Assembly: GCF_000406925.1 (NCBI RefSeq)
Contig: NZ_KE136348.1
Coordinates: 313,678 to 377,677 of the forward strand
Length of the DNA stretch: 64,000 nt
Direction: 5' to 3'
Origin: Enterococcus columbae DSM 7374 = ATCC 51263
GTDB taxonomy: Bacteria; Bacillota; Bacilli; Lactobacillales; Enterococcaceae
Numbering within the stretch: position 1 is the first letter of the stretch; each line of letters begins with the position of its first letter. The notes under the pieces were generated by a model. That model made no database searches. It had not been told where the DNA came from and saw only the letters and a list, made by a program, of their open reading frames with translations. The position numbers were made by a program, and so were the translations under genes. Below, one piece after another: positions 16,623-25,940 of this stretch.

Positions 16623-17981
16623 ATGTCTTTACTAAATAATATCAAAAAAAACTGTCCAAGTACAACTACTTTTATCAAAAAACTGCTTTCTATTAAAGAT
16701 GATAATATTACTTTCCCTACTTATACGGATGCACTTTCTGAAGAGGAAGTACATGGCGTTCCTTCTAAAGTCTTTTCCGGCTTACTCTCATACCCTGAAA
16801 ATCCATACTGTTGCCCTAAATGTGGGGGAGTTGGTTCTGTCATTAAACATACGCCTAAAGCTAGCCTAATTCAAATGATTCCTTATCAAAATGTTCCCAC
16901 TTATCTTCGTTTATACAAGCAGCGATATCGTTGTAAAGATTGCGAGCATACTTTCAGCGCTATGACAGATATCGTTGATGAAAATTGCTACATTTCAAAA
17001 GCGTTGAAATTCGCTATTCTTAATGATTTAAAGCAGAAATGTTCTATGACCGATATTGCTAATCGTTACTTCGTTTCCACTAAAACGGTTGAACGTATCC
17101 TGAAGTCCTACACTTATGAGGTGAACCCTTATACCTACCAACTACCTGAATGCCTATTGGTTGATGAATTCAAAGGAACGAAAGATTGTCATACAAAATT
17201 ATGCTTTATTTTTAGTGATGGAGAAACTGGGAAAATCATTGATATTCTAAATGATCGTAGGAATTTTGCGATTAAAGACTATTTTCTGAGCTTTAGCTTG
17301 GAAAATCGGTGTCGTGTGAAATATGTGGTAATGGATATGAATGCCTCTTATCCTTATGCTATCAAAGAAATATTTCCTAATGCAGAAATAATCATTGATC
17401 GTTTCCATATTGTCCAACAATTGAATCGTGCTTTAAATAATAAACGAATTCAAGTAATGAATGAACAAAAAAATAAGGAATCTCGTCACTATACGAAATT
17501 AAAAAGATATTGGAAATTCGTTTTAACACACGAGGATAATCTGAATTACGAGAAACGATTACAGTACCCATTATTCGACAAAAAATTCGTCACTCAAACA
17601 GAAGTTGTAGATACCTTACTTTCATTTGACGAAGGCTTCAAGCAATGTTATCAGATTTATCAAAGTCTGCTTGGACACTTCAAGGACAAGGAATACAACG
17701 AATTTTTTGATATACTCTATAACTTACCTCAAAACTTAGATAAAAAATTTAAAAAGTCAATTAAATACTTAACCAAACAAACTCGTAATGTAAAGAATGC
17801 TCTAAAACTACCTTATTCAAACGGAAAACTAGAAGGTAAAAATAATTTAATCAAAGTCTTTCAACGAGTTGCTTTTGGATTTAGAAACTTTGGAAATATG
17901 CGAAGAAGAATCTTTTTATACGAGGAAAAATGGCAAACAAAAAAACCAAAGAAACGAAAATGTAGAAGAAAATCTGCTTAA
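16623..17981 (+). CDS. ISL3-family transposase
   Basis: A 452-aa protein that is full length for the family. The N-terminal zinc-finger CPKCGGVG...RCKDC (about residues 60-110) is followed by a helix-turn-helix (MTDIANRYFVSTKTVERIL). The catalytic DDE domain has LLVDEFKG, VVMDMNASYPYAIKEIFPNAEIIIDRFHIVQ and, near the C-terminus, the acidic residue in NGKLEGKNNLIK. The N-terminal segment typical of ISL3 proteins is present. A good ribosome-binding site (AAGGAG) precedes the ATG. The gene appears intact and possibly active. Confidence 0.95.
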   Translation: MSLLNNIKKNCPSTTTFIKKLLSIKDDNITFPTYTDALSEEEVHGVPSKVFSGLLSYPENPYCCPKCGGVGSVIKHTPKASLIQMIPYQNVPTYLRLYKQRYRCKDCEHTFSAMTDIVDENCYISKALKFAILNDLKQKCSMTDIANRYFVSTKTVERILKSYTYEVNPYTYQLPECLLVDEFKGTKDCHTKLCFIFSDGETGKIIDILNDRRNFAIKDYFLSFSLENRCRVKYVVMDMNASYPYAIKEIFPNAEIIIDRFHIVQQLNRALNNKRIQVMNEQKNKESRHYTKLKRYWKFVLTHEDNLNYEKRLQYPLFDKKFVTQTEVVDTLLSFDEGFKQCYQIYQSLLGHFKDKEYNEFFDILYNLPQNLDKKFKKSIKYLTKQTRNVKNALKLPYSNGKLEGKNNLIKVFQRVAFGFRNFGNMRRRIFLYEEKWQTKKPKKRKCRRKSA

Positions 17982-18009
17982 AACCTTTCCTCAATCGCCC
18001 ACACATTGT

Positions 18010-18085
18010 AACAGATGGCTTTATCAGCTGTGCAAGGGCTACGCAAGTGGACAAGTCCACCCTTGCACAGCTCCAGCCACCTGTT
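18010..18085. repeat. Large palindrome between the ISL3 transposase gene and the IS right end
   Basis: AGCTGTGCAAGGG pairs with CCTTGCACAGCT, and GTGGAC/GTCCAC lies inside. An outer AACAG-TGGCT/AGCCA-CTGTT pair encloses it. The whole folds into a nested hairpin of about 76 bases. It lies inside the insertion sequence and is richer in GC than its surroundings. The role is unknown; it may be a terminator-like or passenger structure. Confidence 0.6.
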
Positions 18086-18184
18086 CGTGTATAAGCGTCG
18101 ATTGAAAAAAGAAAAGAAAATAAAAAAAGAGAGAAAGCATTCATAAAATAACTTTCTCTCTAATCGACTTAATTGCCAACAACA

Positions 18185-18550
18185 CTACTTGACAAAGAGC
18201 CAATAGAAATGACGACTTTGACTCTCCAAAATTTTTGGTGTAATAGAAAATCCTTTCATTAGCCATTCAACTTGTTCAGGCGTTAAAGCCTGAACTTCCG
18301 TAGTATTTCTTGGCCAAGTTAGTTGTCCATTTTCAAAACGCTTATAAAGCAACCAGAAGCCTTCACCATCCCAGTAGAGGGCTTTAAATCGATCACTTTT
18401 TCCACCACAAAAAAGAAAGACGGATTTTGAAAAAGGGTCTAAAGCAAATTGTGACTGAATAAGGTAAGCCAGTGAATCAATTCCTTTTCGTAAATCCGTT
18501 TTCCCACAAACAATGTAGACGGGCCCCAGATCACTTAAGTTTAGTCCCAT
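18185..18550 (-). CDS. IS66 TnpB accessory protein
   Basis: A 121-aa protein with the TnpB signature VYIVCGKTDLRKGIDSLAYLI, FLFCGGKSDRFKALYWDGEGFWLLYKR and the C-terminal region ending in FYWLFVK. The last four residues are encoded by the inserted ISL3 end; the original protein would have ended at Tyr (CAT TTC TAT then TGA). It overlaps the end of tnpA by 20 bases, as is common in IS66 elements. Confidence 0.92.
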   Translation of the reverse strand: MGLNLSDLGPVYIVCGKTDLRKGIDSLAYLIQSQFALDPFSKSVFLFCGGKSDRFKALYWDGEGFWLLYKRFENGQLTWPRNTTEVQALTPEQVEWLMKGFSITPKILESQSRHFYWLFVK

Positions 18551-18725
18551 AAGCGAACACCTTCTCTAAAATTTCATTTCGTTGAGAGGCGTCAAGTGAT
18601 GAGAAAAAGCTGAGCTCAATCGCTCCCACTTTACAACGAAGTAATAGCTCATTTTTGGTTCGTTGCTTGCAGTGTTGCGTGCCAGTTTTGGGCATCGCTA
18701 GAGGGACAATGGGTTGTTTCATCAT
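18531..18725 (-). CDS. IS66 TnpA-type accessory protein (short form)
   Basis: A 64-aa frame starting MMKQPIVPLAMPKTG after a clear GGAGG ribosome-binding site, directly upstream of and overlapping tnpB. It is shorter than classical TnpA but matches the frame in the remnant at 4457. It contains KVGAIELSFFSSLDASQRNEIL. It probably assists transposition; its precise function is unknown. Confidence 0.7.
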   Translation of the reverse strand: MMKQPIVPLAMPKTGTQHCKQRTKNELLLRCKVGAIELSFFSSLDASQRNEILEKVFAYGTKLK

Positions 18726-18810
18726 GAAAAATCCTCCAATCTTCTGTTTGAATACAGTATAACTGGAGGACTAGATAGATGCGATACACCTCGTTATTGG
18801 GCGCTTACAC

Positions 18811-18927
18811 CGTACATAAGCGTCGATTGAAAAAAGAAAAGAAAATAAAAAAAAGAGAGAAAGCATTCATAAAATAACTTTCTCTCCAATTGACTTAATT
18901 GCCAACAACACTACTTGACAAAGAGCC
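18811..18927 (+). mobile_element. Right-end remnant of a second ISL3 copy
   Basis: These 117 bases repeat 18085-18201 almost exactly, from CGT-ATAAGCGTCGATT to the terminal TTGACAAAGAGCC. They begin directly after the IS66 right end and stop inside the reading frame of the broken membrane protein at 18928. The likely order of events is ISL3 insertion into that gene, then IS66 insertion or recombination, then loss of the rest. Confidence 0.85.
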
Positions 18928-19500
18928 TAATTCCTTTATTGTAGTTCACATATTTTTCATTTGCAATTTTCGAGTTTATGTAGACTTGAGAAAGGAGATC
19001 TTCAAATAATCTTTCTTTTTTATGCTTAATATATCATTTTGAAAAATCTGATAGGATGCCCTATCGCTTATCTTTCTGAAAAACAAAACCGAATCTGTTA
19101 TCAGCCCAGGTTGCTGATAAATGTTCGCGTTAATTCTTGCAACTAATGATAAAATTAATCGTGCAATTCCATAGCACAGCATGAGCACAGAACTTCCAAG
19201 AAATACAATATATAAAACTGTACAAAAATTGGCTAGTGGTATAATATTCTGCAACACATTATACATTTCCGCCACTCCATCATTTGTGAAAATAATGGTT
19301 AACAAAACACCTGTTAATGCAAGCACTGTCCCCACTTTTGAATCACAGCTGTTTATCCAAACATTTATTCTGTCCAGTGAAGCCTTCGCTTATTCAATTT
19401 GTTCATCTGTATCTAATGTATCTGCAATTGTTGTTCCCGTCATTGTGGCAATTCCTTTCACAATCTTCTGTTTATCAAATTCATTTATTATAGCCACATC
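18928..19500 (-). pseudogene. Broken membrane protein, resembling Pycsar effector-type (DUF5706-like) proteins
   Basis: The minus strand reads FDKQKIVKGIATMTGTT...DTDEQIE, then an in-frame TAA near 19395, then ASLDRINVWINSCDSKVGTV and the two membrane segments LALTGVLLTIIF and LYIVFLGSSVLMLCYGIARL. Near 18998 a frameshift separates DYL from DLLSQVYINSKIANEKYV, and the tail is cut by an ISL3 end at 18927. The DSKVG-LAL-G-LL pattern, with two membrane helices and a C-terminal YINSKI segment, resembles DUF5706 (PycTM) effectors of Pycsar anti-phage systems. I hold the family call only loosely. No cyclase partner is visible. Confidence 0.5.
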
Positions 19501-19602
19501 ATCACATCTCAGCCGATCATTCTTAGATCGTTGCCTGCTGCTCACCATGGAGAGGTGTGTGATATTATTAGAGCAGCGTAGGGAGCATCCACTCCCAGTA
19601 TA

Positions 19603-20593
19603 TCACCATTTGGGCAATCCGAACAGCTTTCTCATGGCTTTATACTTATTAAACATCAATGTAAATACTATAGGAATGCCAATACCAATTACCACATATA
19701 TAACTCTGCCATATTCAAAAGCACCTTTCCAATGATTCAATGGGATATGCATAAACATGATTGGAATAGTTGCTTGCCCGCAAAGCGCAAGGAAACGATT
19801 CAAGCCATCAAGCCAGTTGATTTTTTCCATCCAATAAACCAACCTTGCAAATACCATTCCAAATGCACACGGAATCAATAATGCGGATATAAGTTCTTTG
19901 TAATACACAGGCTTCATATCGAAATAGTAAAGCCTATTACCGTTTCTATAAATAAACCAGCAGAATATAACCAAAGCAACGGCAACAATTCCTGCTGCCA
20001 AATTATATTTTTTCAACTCAGATTCCAGTAGTTCTTTAATCTTATCCTTATAAAAGAACCCTATTCCGACATAGACAAGTGCCATTAATGATACATCCAA
20101 GTTCCACGGAATTCCAGGAGACTGCAGGAAATGAACACTATCCACAAGGTGCGATTCGAGAATCGCTATCCCCCCCCACTAAAATCAGATCTTTTACCAT
20201 TCTATCGGAGAATTTTCTCAAAAGGATGGCAAATATAAAAATAGTAAAGAGATAACATGTTATATACCAATAAACACCCCCTATTGCCCTGCCACCCCAT
20301 ATAACTTCTACCAAGCTTTCTATTGACCGTTGCCTTTGAACAAAAAACGTATCTATTGTCAAGTAAATTATGTATGGTAATAGTAATGACTTCATCTTGC
20401 CTATCAAGTAAGACTTTTCTGCTACTAATTTAGTCCGATTTAATAACAAACCTGACAAAGCAAAAAATATAGGCATATGAAAAAGAAAAATGATATCATG
20501 TAGATATTCTCGATTAAAATGAGCTATCACAACAAACGTCATCATCATTCCACGTAATACATCAATGCTTCTACTTCGTTTTTTCATGGCCAT
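19603..20593 (-). pseudogene. Membrane acyltransferase (OafA/acyltransferase-3 type), out of frame at a G8 run
   Basis: The start reads MKKRSRSIDVLRGMMMTFVVIAHF, the acyltransferase-3 N-terminus with its conserved His, then many membrane helices (FLFHMPIFFALSGLL, GGVYWYITCYLFTIF). After LILV the frame enters eight G (20177-20170) and stops 13 codons later. The second half, IAILESHLVDSVHFLQSPGIP to GLPKW, is in another frame. With seven G the halves join into one protein of about 325 aa. Its expected role is transfer of acetyl or another acyl group to the surface polysaccharide. Either phase-off or dead; the long G run favours slippage. Confidence 0.75.
20170..20177 (-). repeat. G8 run inside the first acyltransferase gene (off)
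   Basis: Eight consecutive G on the coding strand at the point where the reading frame breaks. Loss of one G restores the frame. Confidence 0.85.
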
Positions 20594-20674
20594 GTCCTTT
20601 CATTTGATATAATTTATATTACCCAGTTTTTTCTAGTATATTGATATATCCATCTGCTCTATTTATAACAGCTT

Positions 20675-21552
20675 TTATATAATTCCCCGATAATAGGATT
20701 TGCTCAAGTTTAAACAGATCTGATCAATAATAACACAAACTATAAATATCACAGCAACCGCTAAAATAAAATAAACAAAAAAATATTTCTCACTTGCAAA
20801 TCTTTCGAACGCAAATAAATCATTCCATAGATTTTCGTAGAATATAGGTACTTGATGAATAATATAGACTACGAATGTGGAAGATGCACACATGTTAATC
20901 CAACGATTATATTGTATTTTTATGTTTTTAAACCAAACAAATAATCCTACTGAACACAAAAAAGCAGGTAAAGTTTCAAAATCATGAATATAATAGGATT
21001 CAATACGATTCAAATACCCAATTTTATTTTTATAAATTGAGAATATCACCCATAAAGAAGCCAAAAAGCAATATAGTCCAATACTCAACGACAAATAAAC
21101 TACTTTTTTCTCCACAATATTGATTCCATATCTTTTATAATATCCAATAAATATGTATATAAATAAGAACCAATTAAATTCATTAAAAAACAGCCGCTAT
21201 TTCCTGGAACGATTGTTGGGATAAAAGATAGCAGAAATAAATTCACCAGTAAAATATATTGAAGCCATCTTTTTGTGCATAAACAAATAATTTGATTCAA
21301 AAATGGTGAACAAATCAGCATTCCCGTATAAACACATGGGAACCAAAGCACATGACCACAAAAAAGTAGTGCAGCTTTAACTAAATTGCTGGTACTGACA
21401 GCGATTCTAGCCCCCGATGACATCAAGGCCAAGAATAACCTATGTGCTCCCCCCCTAGAAATATCAGTTTCTCCAGTTATATGCCCCGCAACAATCATCA
21501 CAGCACAAATACATCGTAACGCTTCAAAATTCGTTTTTCGTTGTGTTGCCAT
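20675..21552 (-). pseudogene. Membrane acyltransferase remnant with internal deletion and frameshift
   Basis: The start MATQRKTNFEALRCICAVMIVAGHI has the acyltransferase-3 N-terminal His. The chain jumps from MSSGARIAVS to SNLVKAALLFCGHVLWFP. Compared with the neighbouring homologue (21738-22789), about 50 residues are missing here. Near 21110 the frame changes at an A6 run (WRKK* versus KKVVYLSLSIG). The C-terminal half, with the typical FVVYIIHQVPIFYENLW, follows in another frame. A G7 run (21455-21449) early in the gene is in frame. With both a deletion and a frameshift, this copy is probably dead. Confidence 0.75.
21449..21455 (-). repeat. G7 run in the second acyltransferase gene (in frame)
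   Basis: Seven G on the coding strand, within IS-RGG-AHRLF. The frame remains open across it. Confidence 0.8.
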
Positions 21553-21737
21553 TTCTAGTAGCCTTCTATAAATTTTTTATATATTATCAGGAAACATTTG
21601 TGGTGTTTGTCTGATTTTTCCTTCTTGTTTCAATATAAATAAGCCATTAAATATGCTAACATTTCAATCTCTTCGTAACATATTCCGTCACCATTATCAT
21701 GAGTAACCGCCTCAAGCAAATGGCTCATATGTTTTAT
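21553..21737. other. Gap between acyltransferase remnants
   Basis: On the minus strand a 32-codon frame starts MSHLLEAVTHDNGDGICYEE. It looks like a leftover of a lost gene rather than a working one. Nothing else was seen. Confidence 0.3.
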
Positions 21738-22789
21738 TCAAAAAGGTTTCATAGAAAACAAACTACTTTTAACCCATTTTCTTTCCAGCGGTATTCTTAT
21801 CCAAGAATCTATAATATTCACGAAAGAAAATAGGATTATAACAATCATCACCAAGCCTATTGGATACCAATACGTATTTATCCACAAATTGCTTTTCAAA
21901 ACTGACGTCCAGAGAAAATCATAAAATCCCGGAACCTGATGAAACACATAAACTGAAAATGTTGATTTTGCAATATAATTAACAGTCTTTCCTATCTTTT
22001 CATTTTTTAACAATGGCTGCTTATGCTGAATAAAAAACAGAAAAATACATACAGCTACCATAATATTGGGCACAACAAACAGTTCGTGCAAATATCTATG
22101 TATCAAATTTCCAATAGCATCTGGAATATGATCATTTAATTTGCAGATGATTAAGAGACTACACATGCAAATATAGATACTCACCCCTATTGTCAGTCCC
22201 CCCCATATACACTATTCTCATAAATATATTTTTTATAATAACCAACGCAAATATACAAATATGAAAACCATAAAATCCAACTCATCCAATCATCAATCAT
22301 TGGGCGAATCATAGTTTCAACACACACAAGAATAAAAAGAACAACCAGTGATATCTTCAGTTTGTCTTTATCAATTTTCAGGATACAATTCAAAAGCGGC
22401 GCAAGAAGCATAAGCGCAATATAAGCCGATCCATACCATAATGCACCGCCTACAAACGGGAAAAAATTTCTAACAAGGTTGGTCAATGATATTTTATAGA
22501 ATACAAGAAGCATCAAAGAAACTGCCGCCGTATAAAACCAGATATTACCATATAGCCTTAAAATTCTTGCTGCATTAAATTTTCTATCAATCATAAACCA
22601 TGTTCCGATAAGAACAAATATATTAACAGCAATCCTCAGACCACTTCCCAACAAAACAGATATCACCATGCTTGATGACTGTGTTACCGCACCTGTTTGT
22701 TCAATAAAATGTCCCATTATGATAAATGCCATGCATAAAATGCGAAGCATTTCTATATTTGAATTTCAGGATTTTTTCTCATTCTTCAT
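21738..22789 (-). pseudogene. Membrane acyltransferase (acyltransferase-3 type), nonsense codon and G7 frameshift
   Basis: From the ATG at 22789 the frame reads MKNEKKS, TGA, NSNIEMLRILCMAFIIMGHF, so there is a stop after seven codons. Internal initiation at the ATG at 22750 is possible. A long membrane protein similar to surface-polysaccharide O-acetyltransferases follows. At a G7 run (22204-22198) the frame leaves VYGGD and stops. With eight G it would read YGGGLTIGVSIYICMCSLLII and continue to FSMKPF. The C-terminal segment STFSVYVFHQVPGFYDFLW matches the family. The frameshift could be phase variation, but the early stop argues for decay. Confidence 0.75.
22198..22204 (-). repeat. G7 run in the third acyltransferase gene (off)
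   Basis: Seven G on the coding strand at the frame break. Gain of one G restores the frame. Confidence 0.85.
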
Positions 22790-22814
22790 AATTATTCCTT
22801 TCAAAAGATACTCA

Positions 22815-23342
22815 TTAACAATCTGAGATATCTTTCATTTGTGATTCTCCAAGCTTTCTATAATATAATGTATTCGCTGGAACTTCCCCTTTAACTATAC
22901 TTCCTGCAGCAATAACAGCATTATCCCCTATCGATGTTCCCTTTAAGATAATCACATCAGAACCGATCCATACATTCTTTCCAATGCTGACGGGCGCATT
23001 CACAAAGTTATCTCTTCGATTTTCCGATTTATAGTCATGATCGTGATCATATATCAACACATCTTGCCCTATAATGCAGTTGTCCCCGATGTTTACAGAA
23101 TCTCTAACATTGATTTTGGTACCATAATTGATAAAAACATTTCGTCCTATCATCAGTATTCCATTTTCTGAAACATTCAATATTGCATATTTTCTTATCG
23201 AAAAACAATTTCCTATAGAAACTACTGCACTTTTGCTTTTTCTGACAATCCCTCCATCTATATGATTTAATCCTGGTTCGAGTTTTATCCCCCCCCATTT
23301 AAAATACTCTTCTCTTATTTTGGCTCTTAATCTATTCAACAT
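22815..23342 (-). CDS. Hexapeptide-repeat acetyltransferase (WbbJ/LbH type)
   Basis: A 175-aa left-handed beta-helix acyltransferase. Hexapeptide repeats run from about residue 40 (VSIGNCFSIRKYAILNV, LMIGRNVFINYGTKI, VNIGDNCIIGQDVLI). The catalytic-type His lies in DHDHDYKSENRRDN, and the terminal coil VSIGKNVWIGSDVIILKG is intact. It probably acetylates a sugar of the exopolysaccharide in the cytoplasm. A G8 run (23296-23289) near codon 16 encodes WGGIK and is in frame here, so this gene is currently on but could be switched off by slippage. The next gene upstream ends three bases before its start. Confidence 0.85.
   Translation of the reverse strand: MLNRLRAKIREEYFKWGGIKLEPGLNHIDGGIVRKSKSAVVSIGNCFSIRKYAILNVSENGILMIGRNVFINYGTKINVRDSVNIGDNCIIGQDVLIYDHDHDYKSENRRDNFVNAPVSIGKNVWIGSDVIILKGTSIGDNAVIAAGSIVKGEVPANTLYYRKLGESQMKDISDC
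23289..23296 (-). repeat. G8 run near the start of the hexapeptide acetyltransferase gene (on)
   Basis: Eight G on the coding strand within the first 20 codons. Any change by one base would truncate the protein early. Confidence 0.85.
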
Positions 23343-23345
23343 TTT

Positions 23346-24740
23346 TTACTCTCTCCTCATCATTTTCAAAAGTAACGCTTTATTCTTTAGAAAAACATAA
23401 AATATGAAAGCCAGATTTAGCACAAGCCCAGCTATTATAAAACCGGCTATTTTCCAAAGATATGCTATCCATGCAACAACAAATATCATCATCTGAGAAA
23501 TTGCTTTTTTCCATTCAATTTCTAGCAAGAAAAATTTTTTGACAAACGCATATCTGTAGAAAAATAGCATTCCAAAGGAAACCAGTGTTGAAATAGAAGC
23601 TGCATACAGTCCGAATTTATGTAGCAAGATGAAATGTATCGCTATATTACATATTCCAGCCATAATGGTTGTTATACTGACCTCTCGGGTTTTACTATAA
23701 GCTATGTATACACTTCCTATCGTTGCCGCCATTCCTGAGAAAAACATTGCTAGCAATAGTATCGGAACATGTCCATACGCACTTCCATAATTCGCATTAA
23801 CCATAAATCCCCAGAAAAATGGCAACAAATTTATAATTCCAGTTATCAATGCCAAATACACATTAAAAATAATCATGAACATGGAATTTATATAGTTTTG
23901 ACTGTCATTGTCATCCATGCATCTAACTACATTTTCTGTCCATGCAACATTAAACACATTAAAAAATGTATTTGTAATATTTGAAAATTTGTTTGACAAT
24001 GAATATATTCCGTTTGAGCTTGTTCCCCAAAATTGAAGAATAATCAATCTATCTGAATAATTGATCGCCCAACTAGAAATTTGATTAAACACCAATGGAA
24101 CAGAGTACTTCAACAGTTTTAAGGCGACATGCTTATCATAGCATTTGGGACTAAAGTACGAAAACACTTTTGTCCGGAATACAATATAAATTGCACTTAC
24201 TACTTGTGCAATTGTAGAGGATAAAAAAATTGCTTCAACTTTCCAGCCCAGTCCTGCAATAAAAAAAACGTTTAAACAAACTGCCAAGGCAGAACTTAAA
24301 AACGAAGCAAATCCATATGCTTTATTATTGCCATAGGCCCGACACACTTGCAACAAAACAGTTGATACCGTCATGGAAAGATAGAACCAGTAAATGTATT
24401 TGGCATATCGTATTGAAAATAAAATATTAAGCCCCCAGAAAACAACTGTCACAAACAATACTACTGACGCAATAACAATAAATGTTGTAGATACAATTTT
24501 CTTCCTACTATTTTCAGATTTTTCTGTAATAAAAAATCTAAACAAGCCCATCTCAAGCTGTAAAGTCAAAAATGGGATTACAATCATCGTTAAAGATGTA
24601 TAAATATCTATTTCGCCGTATTCTGCTGTTGAAAGAAGCTTTGTATATAATGGCAATAGCAAGAAGCTCACTAATTGTGTGGAAATGCTTGCTATCATTA
24701 ATATCCCCGTGTTTTTTAACAGATCTTTAGCTCTTGACAT
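23346..24740 (-). CDS. Polysaccharide flippase, Wzx type
   Basis: A polytopic membrane protein of about 464 aa with the MATE/polysaccharide exporter pattern of around 14 helices. The start MSRAKDLLKNTGILMIASISTQLVSFLLLPLYTK and the segment STAEYGEIDIYTSLT are typical of Wzx. It should move undecaprenyl-linked repeat units across the membrane. The ATG at 24740 is chosen because GGAG lies six bases upstream; a TTG further up overlaps it. It overlaps the 3' end of the polymerase gene by 14 bases, which indicates tight coupling. Confidence 0.9.
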   Translation of the reverse strand: MSRAKDLLKNTGILMIASISTQLVSFLLLPLYTKLLSTAEYGEIDIYTSLTMIVIPFLTLQLEMGLFRFFITEKSENSRKKIVSTTFIVIASVVLFVTVVFWGLNILFSIRYAKYIYWFYLSMTVSTVLLQVCRAYGNNKAYGFASFLSSALAVCLNVFFIAGLGWKVEAIFLSSTIAQVVSAIYIVFRTKVFSYFSPKCYDKHVALKLLKYSVPLVFNQISSWAINYSDRLIILQFWGTSSNGIYSLSNKFSNITNTFFNVFNVAWTENVVRCMDDNDSQNYINSMFMIIFNVYLALITGIINLLPFFWGFMVNANYGSAYGHVPILLLAMFFSGMAATIGSVYIAYSKTREVSITTIMAGICNIAIHFILLHKFGLYAASISTLVSFGMLFFYRYAFVKKFFLLEIEWKKAISQMMIFVVAWIAYLWKIAGFIIAGLVLNLAFIFYVFLKNKALLLKMMRRE

Positions 24741-25914
24741 TATCTTCTCCAATATTATTTTTCATCACATTACAAAGTGTTGTCATTACATAAAATCCAA
24801 TATAAAATGGATTTTGTTCTACCATGTATACAATCAAATACATAATAACAACTACTATCAACAAATATGATTGTTTTCTATTCCCTTTGAGTGACTTGAT
24901 TATATAAAGTAAATAAAAGATAAGAGCCGGAACTCCTCCCATTATTGTAATTTCCAAGTAATTATTGTGCGCAGAACGTAATATACCATCTATATCTTTT
25001 ACAATTCTAACAGCGCTAGTTCCATGTCCCAAAAAGGGAGCTTCTGTTATAAGTTGCATTGCATTATTCCAAATTATCCCTCGAGCTAAAAAGCTAGAAT
25101 TCTCATTCAAATATCTCTGGAGTATATCCAATAGCCATTCTGATTTCCAGCCATTTCCTATGACTATCCAAGTAGCAAAAATGAATCCACCTATTAATGC
25201 TATCTTATAATATTTAAAAATAAATTCTCTGACTACTCTAATTGATATAATCCGTAACAATAGCAATGCTATCATTACAACAAATCCGGTAGTTGATCCA
25301 CCATATTGTAATGCATAAAACATGGAAAATATCATTATTACATGAACTATATATGACCATATCACAAATGAGCCACTTAATTGAATATATGCAAATAATA
25401 CACCAAGCACCAATAAATAATGAAAAATAAAACTATTTGCATTACCACATACATAATAAGCTTGCCAAGATTGAAGCCAATCATGATATATCCCATTCTC
25501 TCCACATAATAACTGACTAACTAAATTGCTCAAAACAACAATTGAGCCATAAATACTAAATTCTTTCAGCAAGACAATTAGCTCATTCTTCTGTGTTGCA
25601 TCTATTATAATTACAATAATAGCTATTACCGGAATCATTTCTTTAAGGAAATCACGTCCTGTTTTTAAATGAAATAAATTCGAAATAATAAGCCACATAA
25701 AGAAACAAAGCAATAAAATAATTGCACTGTATTTTACATGTTTTCTTTTGATTATTGTATAAAGTATAATAAATAAAGACCACATTAAAAGCAGTATTTG
25801 AATCAATCCATGTATTACTGATAACCGTGGCATAACAAGAAATATTACAGGTTCAAAAAATAGTACGGCCATCAGGAAATAATATATGCTATTTTTTTTT
25901 ATCTTTATCCGCAT
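24727..25914 (-). CDS. O-antigen/exopolysaccharide polymerase, Wzy type
   Basis: A 395-aa membrane protein with 10 or more hydrophobic segments and a periplasm-like loop holding RGIIWNNAMQLITEAPFLGHG and SAHNNYLE. This is the pattern of the Wzy_C/O-antigen ligase family. In a Gram-positive locus beside wzx it most likely joins repeat units outside the membrane. The overall sequence is poorly conserved, as is normal for Wzy, so the call rests on topology, the GHG/HNxYLE motif and neighbours. Confidence 0.85.
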   Translation of the reverse strand: MRIKIKKNSIYYFLMAVLFFEPVIFLVMPRLSVIHGLIQILLLMWSLFIILYTIIKRKHVKYSAIILLLCFFMWLIISNLFHLKTGRDFLKEMIPVIAIIVIIIDATQKNELIVLLKEFSIYGSIVVLSNLVSQLLCGENGIYHDWLQSWQAYYVCGNANSFIFHYLLVLGVLFAYIQLSGSFVIWSYIVHVIMIFSMFYALQYGGSTTGFVVMIALLLLRIISIRVVREFIFKYYKIALIGGFIFATWIVIGNGWKSEWLLDILQRYLNENSSFLARGIIWNNAMQLITEAPFLGHGTSAVRIVKDIDGILRSAHNNYLEITIMGGVPALIFYLLYIIKSLKGNRKQSYLLIVVVIMYLIVYMVEQNPFYIGFYVMTTLCNVMKNNIGEDNVKS

Positions 25915-25940
25915 AAATATTCTTTACTCCCTAAAAAATG

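Larger units (their letters stand above)
16488..18201 (+). mobile_element. Complete ISL3-family insertion sequence
   Basis: Starts GGGTCTATGATATTTAGTGT and ends in ...TTGACAAAGAGCC. The ends are imperfect inverted repeats that share AGTGTTGTT. It is flanked by a perfect 8-bp target duplication AATAGAAA (16480-16487 and 18202-18209), as is usual for ISL3 elements. It was inserted at the stop codon of IS66 tnpB, so that TnpB now ends WLFVK. Near the left end, GATATTTAGTGTT/AACACTAAATATC (16495-16538) forms a perfect 13-bp stem just before the transposase, which may block read-through from outside. Confidence 0.93.
14968..18808 (-). mobile_element. IS66-family element interrupted by an ISL3 element
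   Basis: The ends are inverted repeats: TAAGCGCCCAATAAC at the left and GTTATTGGGCGCTTAC at the right. Inside, on the minus strand, are tnpA, tnpB and tnpC in the usual order. A 1714-bp ISL3 element sits between tnpB and tnpC. tnpC has a frameshift, so the element is probably immobile without help. The eight bases outside the two ends do not match, so no target duplication remains. This fits later deletion or recombination. Confidence 0.85.
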
